Shown one piece after another: positions 1 through 10,523 of a stretch of DNA of 64,000 nucleotides. Position numbers and translations under genes: made by a program. Numbering within the stretch: position 1 is the stretch's first letter; every line of letters starts with the position of its first letter. The stretch spans positions 1 through 64,000 of the forward strand of contig AJFK01000093.1 of NCBI GenBank assembly GCA_000467715.1, in the 5' to 3' direction. This DNA is from Hysterium pulicare CBS 123377. Lineage: Eukaryota > Ascomycota > Dothideomycetes > Hysteriales > Hysteriaceae. The notes under the pieces were generated by a model. It was not told where the DNA came from. It did not search any database and was given only the letters and a program-made list of their open reading frames with translations.

Positions 1-90
1 CTGAGCGTTCTGAGCGTTTTGCTGGCCGTTCTTAGCAGCACTGACAGCCAATGTCAACGCCAGCATAGGAAGGATAGTTGAGAACTTCAT
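1..90 (-). CDS. N-terminus of a secreted protein (partial, runs off the window)
   Basis: Reading the minus strand from the ATG at 88-90 gives 30 codons up to the window edge. The first 19 or so residues (MKFSTILPMLALTLAVSAA) have a basic start, a hydrophobic core and small residues before a likely signal-peptidase site, so this is a classical secretory signal. The mature part begins KNGQQNAQNAQ, a Gln/Asn/Ala-rich stretch that looks like the start of a short repeat. The family is not recognisable from this much. The promoter would be the sequence to the right. Cleavage after AA and the NAQ repeat are inferences from 11 residues. Confidence 0.6.
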   Translation of the reverse strand, partial: MKFSTILPMLALTLAVSAAKNGQQNAQNAQ

Positions 91-3000
91 GGTGACAACT
101 GAGCAACTAGACACTTGGAATAGAGGGTAACTCTTTGAGGGAAAGAATTGAATACAATAAATGAATGAATGGAGTCCGTCTGGCGGGAGATTAATCAAAA
201 CAGTCACGATCTACGTGCTGAAGTTTAAAGAAAGTAAAAAAAGGAACGAATATAACCCTCAAATGGCGAGCCCCGGAGTTGAATAATGATTGAGGATGGT
301 GAGAGAAAACAAGACTTGGGCGACTATGCGGACCTTTAAGTGTCCCTTGGCGACGTCTGGAAACAGACTGCATGTCAAGCAGCATGTCAAAGCGGGCTCG
401 AAGACGGTGGGCATGAAACCTGCCCTGAAGTTCGGCTTGTCTCACGAGCCATTTCATGAGGGTGGCTTGGGTTAGAGCATCGTTTGCGAATTCCATAATG
501 TCCCATAAGGATCTTAGCCTGAGGGGGCAAGGCTGCTGGAGGTAATTTGCACAATGCATTGAATTTGCGTCCAATGTGGAGATGCGAAGGAGGTGGAGGG
601 CCACTGAGGCCGACTGGGTCTCATGTTGGTTTCGGGGGGTTATGTAATCCCATATAAAGTTGTCGGCACCATTCCCGACTCGGAAGCCAAGCCATAACCT
701 TATTTGCATTGGCATGTCTCCAAGGGCTTTTGATGCCTCAAACACGCCCGTCAACGCGATGCCTCAGACACAGCGGCAGGAATTTCTGGGCGATCCCGTG
801 CTACCCTCTGCCTGGCCACGACGGGCTGAGGAGGCCAGGGAGACGGCAAGCTTGGTTGGCACCGGCCACCCCTTGGCGTTTACTTTGCCGACGCCCCCCA
901 AGTTCACCTCGTCAAGTCGTCGAGTTGCCATCTTGAAGCATCTGCCAGAGCCTCAGGTCTGGACGGCAGCCCGTGCTCGCTTCCATCATTGGCCGTGACA
1001 AATGCAGCCAGGCGCGTGGTGAAGTCGTATAGTCCGACGCAATGCAGAGCTGCGTTTCTTTCTTTTCGAGCAGATCCTTCCAGCCATCCTTCTCATCTCT
1101 CTTCGCGCAGCATTCGAGGTTTTACCAAGAACTGGACCACGACTTGCCCGTGATCATGGATTCGTGAGGGTGGTGGTGGAGTACGTCACCGGCCTTCCTC
1201 AGACTTGTTGCCCTATAGACTTGATTCCATCAATTACATTTCAATGCATTAACGGAGAAGTAAGTCCCGTCTTTGTGTCTTTTTACATGTTGTTTGCTGA
1301 ATCATGATCTAACGCATCCTTAAGACCTCCGAAAGCTTATGCACGATTCCGAATGTTGGGTTGTTTGTTCGGTGGAAGTGTTGGTAGCCGATGCACAGCC
1401 TAAAGTTGTTCGCTACGTCCCGGACAATTTGGAGGATTCCCCAACGCTCCTGGGACACGTCCACTTCCACAAACCGCACGAATCGTCAGCTTCAACGAGA
1501 ATGGGACGAGTAGAAGCTATCACAATAATCCAGACACGGATGAACGGTACATACAAGACGCGGTTGTCAGATTTACACCTCTATCCATGGACAAATCCTT
1601 CCCAACACGACATTGTTAGTCTGTGCAGCCAAATAAGTCGTATAAATACTTAGATCAATCGCAAGTGGACTTGAGAGGTGAGGAAACCTGCTAGGCTATT
1701 CAAGCAAGGAATGTGGTCAGAAGAACATACAGCTAATCAACTCATCATGTGACTTCGAAAAACGGAACTGGTCACATGGCTATGGAGAGGTATACGAGAC
1801 GATTATATTTGGTCTACTTGAACGTGTTCCTCGATGCCGCCGTTCCCTTACCCTAAAATAAGGGATCGTTCTCCTTACTTACTCGCGATTTAGAAGAGGA
1901 GCAAGAGTAGCGCTAATACTCGTCGAGAGGACTCTTTGGCGTCGCTCATGTCAACTCTTCTTCTTTCAACTCGGCCTAGCCCTGCACGGAGTCACGCAAG
2001 TTGTTCATAAAAGTTACGTGCATGATCTTGCTTTTATTGTCTCACTTGTCCAACTTTCCAAGTTAAAAACTACTGAACCAGAGATTTTCTAGGTAGGCTT
2101 GAAGAGATCAACCTTTTTAGTACCTTTCACCGAGTGCAAACTCGCTATGTAAACCGATAGCAACAAAGTTGGTAGGAGTAGACACGCTTCCCCAAAGCTT
2201 AAAGTATAAGTTTTCACACTACCATACAAGACCGGCAGAATACTTCTCTATATGAGCGACTCTGTTAGGAAATTACAAACTACTTAAGCGCACCGCGTAG
2301 CACCAGTCCACTCAATATTCCTCACTTCTGCTTCAATCGACTCCCTTTGTCAATACTCAGCGCTTCGGTCTCGCTCGGCTCTGATTGAACCGACTCAGGA
2401 AATGACAAGGGGCCTGAGAGATAAACACATTATCTCCGCACCGTGATAGAAGACATGACTGATTCAACCTTGCCAACCTTGGACCAACCACGGACCGCTA
2501 TTGCGAAGATGTGGCGACGTATTTACCGTTCAGCCATAAGTCCGAACCGCCCGTAAAGTGCCGCCGAGGTCTCTCTATACACCCAGAGGTTGTTGATGTT
2601 GATGAACCCTCTGCTGTTCTCGCTCAAACGGCCCCGCGCCTTTTTCTTGCAGCAAGTAATCTTTGTGGCTGCATTGATCCAACCATTCCTACCCTCACCG
2701 TCTTTCGGTGTAGTGGAGATCCTAACGGCGGGTCTGCCGCCTCCGCAGCCAATGCTCAATCCTGCAGGACGCAGTTCTATAGCGACTTCGGAATTCCAGT
2801 GCCAGATTCAAGGCCCGATAACTTTGCCGCATCCTTCCTTGGACCATCGCTTTCCTCTCTACAAGTACGGCGCACTGCGCCCAGAATGACATAGCCTTAG
2901 GACGAGCCAGTTCAGGGTTTCAAGGCCAAAGTCTCAGGGACGCTCATTACGTTATTGGGGATAGGGTTTAATGGACTATCGACTGCTCATGAGAACTTCA

Positions 3001-3422
3001 AACTTTGTTTCGGCTAAACGCAGACATAACTGTCGTGTTTATGGTTGAATTTGGACAGGTGATGAAGAAGCCAGCAACACCTCTTCTACACGACCTCTCT
3101 GCGTAAAGACTGCGGCGTTTGTCTACGGCGTCTATTCGATCAGAGGCATTGCAATTGGCAACGCTCAGCACCCCCTGGCCACTTTCGATCTTATCGATAC
3201 GTTGAAGCATAATCGAACCCTCTCTAGTGCAGCTGCATTGCCTATCGGAACACTCAACCGAAATTGGTTTGACCAGAAGAGCATTGTATTGGCGATTCTA
3301 CTGCTATGAATGCAGACACTGCATGGTTCGAGTGAGGGACACCTATCTACTCAAGCTTCACATTCTAGCCGTCCATTCCTGATGGCATCCTTACCAATCT
3401 AGCTAGCGATGGTTTCAATCCG

Positions 3423-3596
3423 GTATGTATTTTCTTATTGCGTTATTAGTAGTACTTTTCTCTCCTCTATGTTATCAATCTAGGTTGTCACAGTTTCATT
3501 TCCTGTGTGTATTCTCTTATGGCATTAGTAGTACTTTTATTTTCCTTTGTATTCTTATCATTCTAACTGGTAATAGTTTCACTGCAGCAATTTCCT
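3423..3596. repeat. two-copy imperfect tandem repeat, about 82-90 nt per copy
   Basis: Copy 1 runs about 3423-3504 and copy 2 about 3505-3596. Both open with GTRTGTATT, both contain ATTAGTAGTACTTTT, both have a T-rich middle and both end near a GTTTCA...TTTCCT block. A further partial copy of the GTTTCAAT block lies just before 3423. Each copy starts like a splice donor and has AG dinucleotides near its end, but neither interrupts a recognisable reading frame. Confidence 0.6.
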
Positions 3597-3820
3597 CTTA
3601 ACGTACGTAGATCACAACACCCAACTTCTCTTGTCACTGTCACGTTACGGAATTACATGAATACTTGTGGCTTCTGGGGTCGCGCTATTTTGAACTTTGG
3701 CTCAACCATATCTTAGGATCCGGCGGAACAGATCCGGGGTCTCGGACCATTACTTCTCCAATCGAATAGGCTGGCGGGACCTGACGAGTAAGCAGAGCGA
3801 AATGCTTGATCATATTGTGA

Positions 3821-3883
3821 TCAAAATCTCCCCCAACTCCGTCGGGAGTTGGAAACGTCACCCTCGTAGAGACAAGATTTTGA
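3821..3883. repeat. nested inverted repeats
   Basis: An outer pair, TCAAAATCT at 3821-3829 and AGATTTTGA at 3875-3883, encloses an inner hairpin, CCAACTCC at 3833-3840 and GGAGTTGG at 3845-3852 with a 4-nt loop. Both pairs are exact. They are read directly from the sequence; no function is known. Confidence 0.6.
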
Positions 3884-4228
3884 CAGACTCTCTACTCTCG
3901 ACCTGCGATTTCAATCGTCATATTGGAATATGTTGAACTTTGATGGAACTCATTTGGTATATCTTAGTTTTGCTTGCAAGTCATTAGCTTTGGATTGAGT
4001 TCTTGCCAAAGTTACTCCGCAAATTCGTACGAGAGCAAGCCCATTTTATCACCCCTCTCTGCTGACTGACTTCATAATAGTCTGGTATTCATACCGTACA
4101 TCGCTACTGAACGCCTTCATTATCATTAGTTTTACGACACGTTCGTGCCTTTATGTGCTTCAATCAGACACCGATGTTTCGTTGGCAGACTTCGTTTTGG
4201 CATCTGAATGGAAACGGATGTCGATTTC

Positions 4229-4259
4229 ACTTTGTGCGACTAACAGAGTCGCACAAAGT
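4229..4259. repeat. perfect 13-bp hairpin with a 5-nt loop
   Basis: ACTTTGTGCGACT at 4229-4241 and its exact reverse complement at 4247-4259 flank the loop AACAG. The structure sits about 115 nt downstream of the PhzF-like stop codon, where the 3' end of that transcript would lie, so it might shape the 3' UTR. Fungal polyadenylation does not need such a hairpin, and it could equally be a relic of a small inverted-repeat element. Confidence 0.7.
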
Positions 4260-4373
4260 TCAAGAGCACATCATTGCATATTACTCTAACAGCAATCCAG
4301 AGTTGTGTCATAATTCGTTATTGTAATTTAGGCGAAACTCAAGTACCAAGGTATGCGTCCACGTTCTCCCATT

Positions 4374-5327
4374 TCAAACTGCTAAACGGCCTTCCATCAC
4401 CTGTACAGCACTTCCCGAGAGGCGGATATAATCAATTCCTTTCTTCGACTCAGCTATAGCAACCTCGATGCCCAATTTACTTCGCCGTCCCATCTCAACC
4501 CCCTGCTCAAGGGCGAATTTCAAGGTCTGCCCTGGTCTTCCCTCTTTCAACGATAGATACGCTGCCAGACACGAAGCGGCGGACCCGGTAGCGGGATCTT
4601 CGATGCCACCTTCGATCATCCTGCTCCGCAAGGTTCTCGTTTCTTTTTCCGAGTCCTGAAGTCGGACGAAGAAATAGAGCGCCAGCAGTGTCTCGTCCCA
4701 ACCTTCATCGAGTCCTTCAGTTGACAAGGCTTTCTGTATAGTTGTCACAGCTTGCAGCTCTTCCAAGTTGTTCAATTCAACCAAGACAAAAGTCATTCCT
4801 TTGACAATGGAAACGATTGGATACCCATCCTCGGCATCGCTCGCAACAGCCAAATCTTTTGCGGCAATACCTGGTTGAAGGTCCAGCAAGCTTTCCCGAC
4901 TCAGTGTCTTTCTGTGTACATGCACATTGTGAGGGATCGCAGCTTTGGCAATCTGCTCTGAGATACCGTATTCAAGATCGATTCTTCCGGCTTTGGCGTT
5001 GAAGGCGGCTTTGAGGGTCTCCTGATTGTTCTCTCCAAGAGCTTTCGACATCTGGGAAAATACATAGAACGCTGTTCCTATTGTTGGATGACCGGCGAAA
5101 GGGATTTCTCCTTGGGTGACGCAAAAGATGTCGATAGTCCACGGGCTCTCTCCACCATGCAAGAACACAGTTTCTGACAAATTGAACTCTTGTGTGATAT
5201 TCTGTTTTTGATCTTGCGTTAACTTGCAAGATCCTGGGACGGTGACGATGGCTAGTGGGTTGCCTTCATATCTTGTTTTGGTGAAGACGTCTAAGACAAC
5301 GAAACTGAGTTGAGTTTGGGCGGTCAT
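4374..5327 (-). CDS. PhzF-like (phenazine biosynthesis-like) epimerase/isomerase
   Basis: A single-exon protein of 317 residues, a normal length for the PhzF family, which has two diaminopimelate-epimerase-like halves. Family marks are VLDVFTKTRYEGNPLAIV near the start, NLSETVF at about 49-55 (Glu52 matches the catalytic Glu of PhzF), the glycine loop FAGHPTIGTA at about 77-86, and EDPATGSAA in the C-terminal half. Fungal members are mostly uncharacterised cytosolic enzymes and the substrate cannot be told from sequence. No phenazine pathway genes are nearby, so phenazine production should not be assumed. The ATG at 5325-5327 is the natural start. No intron is needed. Confidence 0.9.
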   Translation of the reverse strand: MTAQTQLSFVVLDVFTKTRYEGNPLAIVTVPGSCKLTQDQKQNITQEFNLSETVFLHGGESPWTIDIFCVTQGEIPFAGHPTIGTAFYVFSQMSKALGENNQETLKAAFNAKAGRIDLEYGISEQIAKAAIPHNVHVHRKTLSRESLLDLQPGIAAKDLAVASDAEDGYPIVSIVKGMTFVLVELNNLEELQAVTTIQKALSTEGLDEGWDETLLALYFFVRLQDSEKETRTLRSRMIEGGIEDPATGSAASCLAAYLSLKEGRPGQTLKFALEQGVEMGRRSKLGIEVAIAESKKGIDYIRLSGSAVQVMEGRLAV

Positions 5328-8118
5328 ACCTAATACCCTTCTCAGATATAATCTTAAGATTAGTCGTTTGGAGTAGAGGAAGGTTAAGTATTCATGACGT
5401 CTTTAGTAGGACGAACCATTTCTGAGTCACATGTCTTGTCATACCACAGGGCGCATATGTTTAGTAAGCGTCGACGCCTTTGGGATCGACTAACCAGATT
5501 TGGTGGCATAAATAGCACCAGCAGATGATTCGCCAGGACAAGGACGACGTTATAATTGATGCTGAGCTACTGAAGACCAGTTTTTCCGCATTGGCGCGAA
5601 GCTCTCGTGGCTACCATGCCCTGAGAGGTTCTAATTCGAAGTCAGCAACATCGGCGGCGAGATTGACCTAATCTCGCCCTTCGATATCCTACCCACTCAC
5701 CCACTGTCTCGAGAACCATTGAGCTCCCCCTATTTCGTACTGCAGAGGAGAGAACGGGTGGCTAGACTTCCACAGCGGAACGCAAAGCCTCAATAACCAA
5801 TTGCCGCATCGCATGGCTTTATTCCACAGAATTTCCCCTCGAGTTCCATATCCACTGAAATAACGGTTGATAGGCAGCTGAATGAAGTGGAAATGTCTTA
5901 TTGGATGTTGTGCGACATTGTCCCTGGACGCCACATCCACCTTCATGAAAATTGCGTATCAACACGGGAAGTTGACGACTTGGAAGCCCATGTGGCATGA
6001 TGGAGAACCACTGCCGTCGTACCGCTGTAGGGGACACAAAATCGATAACCTTCAATACTCCATTAGTTCCATTGGAGCGCTGAGGAGCCGTACAATTTCC
6101 GCTAGAGAGTCGCACTTGATGTTTGTCAAATTTCAAAACGCGTGAGCGCGAAAGTGTCTCGCGTGTGCTTCGTAGCAATCGATAGCTGTGAGATAAGGTA
6201 AGGCCAGTTATCTGTTTAGATCTCCCACGCTTTCAAAGCCACGTTTCCGAGCATCAGGAACGAAGCCTTGGACTATTGAAAGCACAGGCCGGCTTCTCCA
6301 CGATCGCACTGACACGGGTCAACTTGGCAGAAGCAAGCAAAGGTCGATTGCCGACAATAGGCCTGCCGACAACAGGCCTGAGACCCCCTGATCACAATGA
6401 TGTCGAGGGTTTGAGAAATGCGGAGTATTATCACCCAATCCTGGTCTTTTCACACAGTTTGCTTCATTCCGACGGTGGATGAAGATGTTTTCGACCAGAA
6501 AGATTACACAAACAAATACTTCTCCTATTTATAGAAGGAGTCATTCTCATGACCGTTCTAAGGCCCCCGTTGGGATCCGGGATGATCAGTGGGCTGGCTT
6601 GGTGGCTGGTAGCGAGACTTTTGGTCTGTTTTGGTGGCTTAAATGAAGAATCTTCTGAAAGCTCCGATAATAAAAGCGTCGCGCGGGATTTTTTGATTGG
6701 GCCGGTTCATCTAATTGAGAGCATTTGCTGCTGAACATTTGGTCCTTGTTTGCATTTGCATGTGCAGTTCGCGTTTGCAGGGGAGATGCTCCGTACAGTA
6801 GCAGATTCATGCACCATGTCACGCCCCTATACTGCGTTTACGTTACGCATTGATTGCAGCCAAGACGGGGTTTTCTCTTGCTACCCACGTGTCGATAGAA
6901 CGAACGCTGGACGATGAACAGGTCTTGGTGGTACAAACTCAGCCGCGAATTACGAAAATGCGGCTTCAGTTGTGGAAGTGACAGACGCCGCGCTTAGAGC
7001 CGCCACACCAGGGACCACCGTTGTATAAACCTGCCGTGCGTGGGAGCTGAAGCTGTGAAGGCGTATCTATGGCTGGTGGCAGAGCCCTCAATTTCTCAAA
7101 GCGGGTTTGGTGGATAAAAGAAGCAGTCTGGCAAAAGTCGAGCTCCTGCAGCAGCTTCGCGGGCCATGCGCGGACAAGCAGACGAAGCAACACAGCACGC
7201 TCGATGCGCAACAGCGGGGTCGGTGTTGAGCGGGCATTGAGCGTCGAGCATCAGGTCAACAGAAACGGGCACGGAGTGGACTACCAGCGACTTACTCGGG
7301 CAGCGTGAGTGCAGGGCTCGTCTAGAGGTGACAGAGCTACAGGAGGATTAGGGTGTTCGCTCTAGCAACACTTACCTGCTCCCCGGCACGCCTATCCCAG
7401 ACACTGGCCAGGGCGGCATGGGTGCGAGTCGCCCATAACGCCGCCTGGCGACCGGGATGGCTGCGGTGCTTTTGGAGAAACAGCAGAAAACCCTTCCCTC
7501 GCCCGTCGCTGGGCCTTCACTCGTTTCTGGCTCCTCTCCGCTGGATGCTCTCCTGGATACTGCCTCTCTTCTACCACCAGAGCCTGGGCCTTGCTGTTGT
7601 CTGTCGTTCATTATTTGTTTACCCGGCCCTGCTGCGGCACCACGTACCATCATTTTGTCCCCTGCCCGTTTCCACCACCACCAATCCGGAATTGGTCGAG
7701 GGACGACTCGAGACATATCATCACAAGACGCAACGGTGATGCGAGGCCGCTCTTAGAAAGTCCCTTCGACTCTCCCTTGCGCTCCAAGTCCTCGTCCCAC
7801 GCCTCCTACGGGATTTCCCTCTCTTTCGAGTTTCTTCCATCCTCACCCCACTTCCCCACGCTCTTTCACCCCCGCCCACGGCCCTCACTATCCTTCCCAG
7901 GGACCGACGTTTGAATATCAGGGCTTCAATTCGACTTCGTTGCCTCAAGCGGACTGCAGTCAACGTCGACTAGTTCCCCCGCCCGGAACGTTGACATTGC
8001 CGGACACTACAACAAACGACCGCAGCAACGCCAACAACAACACAACATCAGCCCCCAATACAAGATTAATTCAGTCCACGAAAGACTCCGAGACGGGTCG
8101 CTCTCCGTCCGTGCAGTC
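5328..8118. other. intergenic region with a CT-rich promoter at its right end
   Basis: No supported gene in about 2.8 kb. Short open frames on both strands overlap each other and match no family. A 15-bp direct repeat, GCCGACAAYAGGCCT, occurs twice back to back at 6350-6364 and 6365-6379. From about 7500 to 8118 the plus strand becomes strongly pyrimidine-rich (CTC/TTC runs), typical of a fungal core promoter and leader, and fits the gene that starts at 8119. Confidence 0.5.
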
Positions 8119-9606
8119 ATGTCTCGAGCACACTCCCGGAATGCCTCCGAGGAGACGACATCCTCAGGCTCGTCGTACCAGGTCATCCTCGAACATCTCT
8201 TACAGTACCCCGGTAGTTATGAGATACCTCTCAGGACCATGTACACCCTCAATTGTGCGCCACGAGCCCAGCCTCTTCCACGGCAATTGTCTCGTGCTCC
8301 AACGCCTACGTCGAACTCTAGCAACACGTCGCCCATTTCTGGCCAATTCAACTGGTCAGATGCCGGCTCCGCCGCCGCAACTTTCACCTCAGCTCTGATG
8401 AGCCAGATATCCTCATTGCCTTCTCAGCCGTGCTCGCTCCCACCGAATTTCATTGTCTCGTTCGTGTCTAGGTGCTTCCATCCGCAGCTCGTTATGGTCG
8501 ACTTTCCCCAAGCTCTTACAGCCCTTGACTATCTCAAAGATTTAGAGACACGTAGACGGCGGGAGGTAGCTGCGGCGTTTCAGCGACTCAGTGTCCAACC
8601 CGATACAATTGGGACGGAAGCGGACGAGGTCTCTGAGCGATACCCCGGTGTCGGACTCTGGGTGAAGAACATTGAAGGCAAAGACAAGAAGGCCGAGAGC
8701 TACTACACACAGCTGTACCTTGGGCTACGACGATGGGTAAGTTTCTACCGTCCGCACATCTGAATTATGCTCTTTGGGCTGACTAAAGATCAGATCATGA
8801 TCAATGAGTTGTCGCTTCAGCCCTTCAACAAACACAACTGTGTGGGCATGCTCAACACTCTCTTTCCACCACAATCTCCTGATCAACCTCTAAAGCAACC
8901 AACGCAGCTTCTGACGACACATATTCTTTCTAAGCAGCGTGAAGGTTTCTTCGAATACATCCGTCAGGTAGAGCGGCGTGGTCCTACGGTCCTGCAAACC
9001 GTTATGGACCAAGGAAAGCTCGACGGGGACGAGAACGGCTGGGGTGCTGTTCAACAATGCCTTGACAAGTATCTTCGAGTTGCGAAGAACATGATCGACG
9101 ATTGCGCAGAGGTCACTGGCACCGATCATTTCGCCCCCGCTGAAGAGATGGGGAAGCGGAAAGGCAAGAAGACCGATTCTGGTGTCAGTTTTGGATCCGA
9201 CCAACGCCCAAGCACGAGTAACAGCACAAGGGAGAAGCCTCTCCCGCCTTCTCCAGCCAACTACAAATCTGCCACCAAGGGTCTAAGTACGCTTGAGAGG
9301 ATCACTCGTGAATTCAAGAGAATGCGAGTGAAGGCGAGACCAGACGTCGAGGAAATCGTGAAGTATGAGAAGCAGCCTCCACTCCAAGACATAACAGACC
9401 TCGGCAATCAGAAACCGAAGTCGAAAACACTGAAGAAGGCGAAGTCGTTGGCGGCCATTGGAAATATTAGGAGTCGCAACGCCAGCTCAACATCTCTCTC
9501 TGGAAGAAATGTTAGCGATGCTACTTACAATGCAGAGGAGATGAAGAATTATCAGAAGCTGTATGATACCAGCAGCGTAGCTAAACGCTCCAAAAATACC
9601 GTTTGA
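8119..9606 (+). CDS. uncharacterised fungal protein, 477 aa, two exons
   Basis: Exons 8119-8736 and 8794-9606 are joined by a 57-nt intron with a GTAAGT donor, a CTGAC branch site and a CAG acceptor. The join keeps phase (RRW then IMINE). The N-terminal half contains SYQVILEHLLQYPGSYEIPL and a globular-looking part to about residue 330 (FIVSFVSRCFHPQLVMVDFP, TALDYLKDLETRRRREVAAA, AESYYTQLYLGLRRW). The C-terminal third is basic and Ser/Thr-rich, with REKPLPPSPANYKS, which looks disordered and offers proline-rich docking sites. I know of no characterised domain in it; the ordered half looks like a conserved fungal family of unknown function, but that is from memory. A nuclear or cytoskeletal role would be a guess. 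Confidence 0.8.
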
Positions 9607-10523
9607 CTCGCATGATTATGAGCGGATCGGACACAATCTGACAAGACGTTGGATCAAGTGGAGGATGACTTTCACGAATTACATACGACAACAATTTCTT
9701 TTGCATGACGAGATGATTTGAGCGTATTCAGAACACTACGAACACGACCTCAAAAGCATCATAAAAGCCTCGACGACACGAATTCACTCAATATTTTCTT
9801 CTCGTTTCTCTCAATAGTCACACAAACGGCACGCTTGTCCATCTGTTTCATTGTTCTTTCAAAGTTTCGGGAGGCTGTTATTGCATAATTACGCCTTATT
9901 TGGTTTCGTTGCAGGCGTCACAGAGGCACATCTCTCACGAGGGGAAAAGCACTTTTTTCAGTTGTATTCCCCTGTTCGCATTAGCCTCTACCACTTCCTG
10001 TTCTTCTGTAAATATGCATAGGGAAGGTTTGTTCATTTGGAGCCGGCGTATCGGCCAGATATGCATGGATTTGATGCGGAGTTTTGTGGAGTTCTGCTGT
10101 ACCACACACGGTGGACAGTGGATGTACACTTGGTGATTTCCTTTAGGATTCTGCATTGGGAAGGGGATGGATCATGCCGACGTGTTATGAAGCAACAAAT
10201 GAGATGAATTACTAAATACATGATGCAGTTTTCGTGAATTGATGCAAGTCTCAAAGTCCTGTGATAGCGTGGACCATTCGACCATTTCCCGGCCAACGCG
10301 ACGCGACAGGCCATTGTGGCAGACATAATGCAATCCGGCAGAGAAAAGAAAGGCATCAATTGATTCAACAACCTCACAACCTTGCCACCTCGAACTGTGC
10401 TCAGAATGATGTCAACGCCTTGACATACGCACAGCAATCACTATCACATATCACAATAGTCGCTAGTTATCTTATCACAAGCTCGTATCACACCGCCCTG
10501 CATCCTGCTGTGCAGCCACCAGC
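9607..10523. other. intergenic region between the 8119 gene and the BRCT gene
   Basis: About 0.9 kb holding the 3' UTR of the upstream gene and the promoter of the BRCT gene. Short open frames here overlap each other on both strands and show no motif. I see no tRNA or repeat. Confidence 0.5.

Larger units (their letters stand above)
91..4373. other. gene-poor intergenic region
   Basis: No supported gene in about 4.3 kb. Open frames here are short, mostly lack an ATG start and resemble no family I know. The only ATG-initiated one of note is 104 codons at 1339-1653 (+), with no recognisable motif. The stretch is richer in A/T runs than the coding parts. It contains three local structures listed separately: a tandem repeat near 3423-3596, nested inverted repeats at 3821-3883 and a perfect hairpin at 4229-4259. 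It could hold decayed mobile DNA, but I see no terminal repeats or enzyme motif to support that. Confidence 0.5.

Noticed and set aside
191-754. Long minus-strand open frame (187 codons) upstream of the secreted-protein gene
   Set aside because: It has no ATG at its start, no recognisable motif, odd composition, and lies where the promoter of the gene at 1-90 should be.
1339-1653. ATG-started frame of 104 codons
   Set aside because: No domain, signal peptide or splice context; it cannot be separated from chance in a gene-poor stretch.
2511-2894. Plus-strand open frame of 127 codons
   Set aside because: It begins with GTG, has no internal ATG until its end, and overlaps another frame of similar length with no family resemblance.
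4374-5327. Phenazine biosynthesis cluster suggested by the PhzF-like gene
   Set aside because: PhzF-like proteins are common in fungi without phenazine production, and no other phenazine gene is present.
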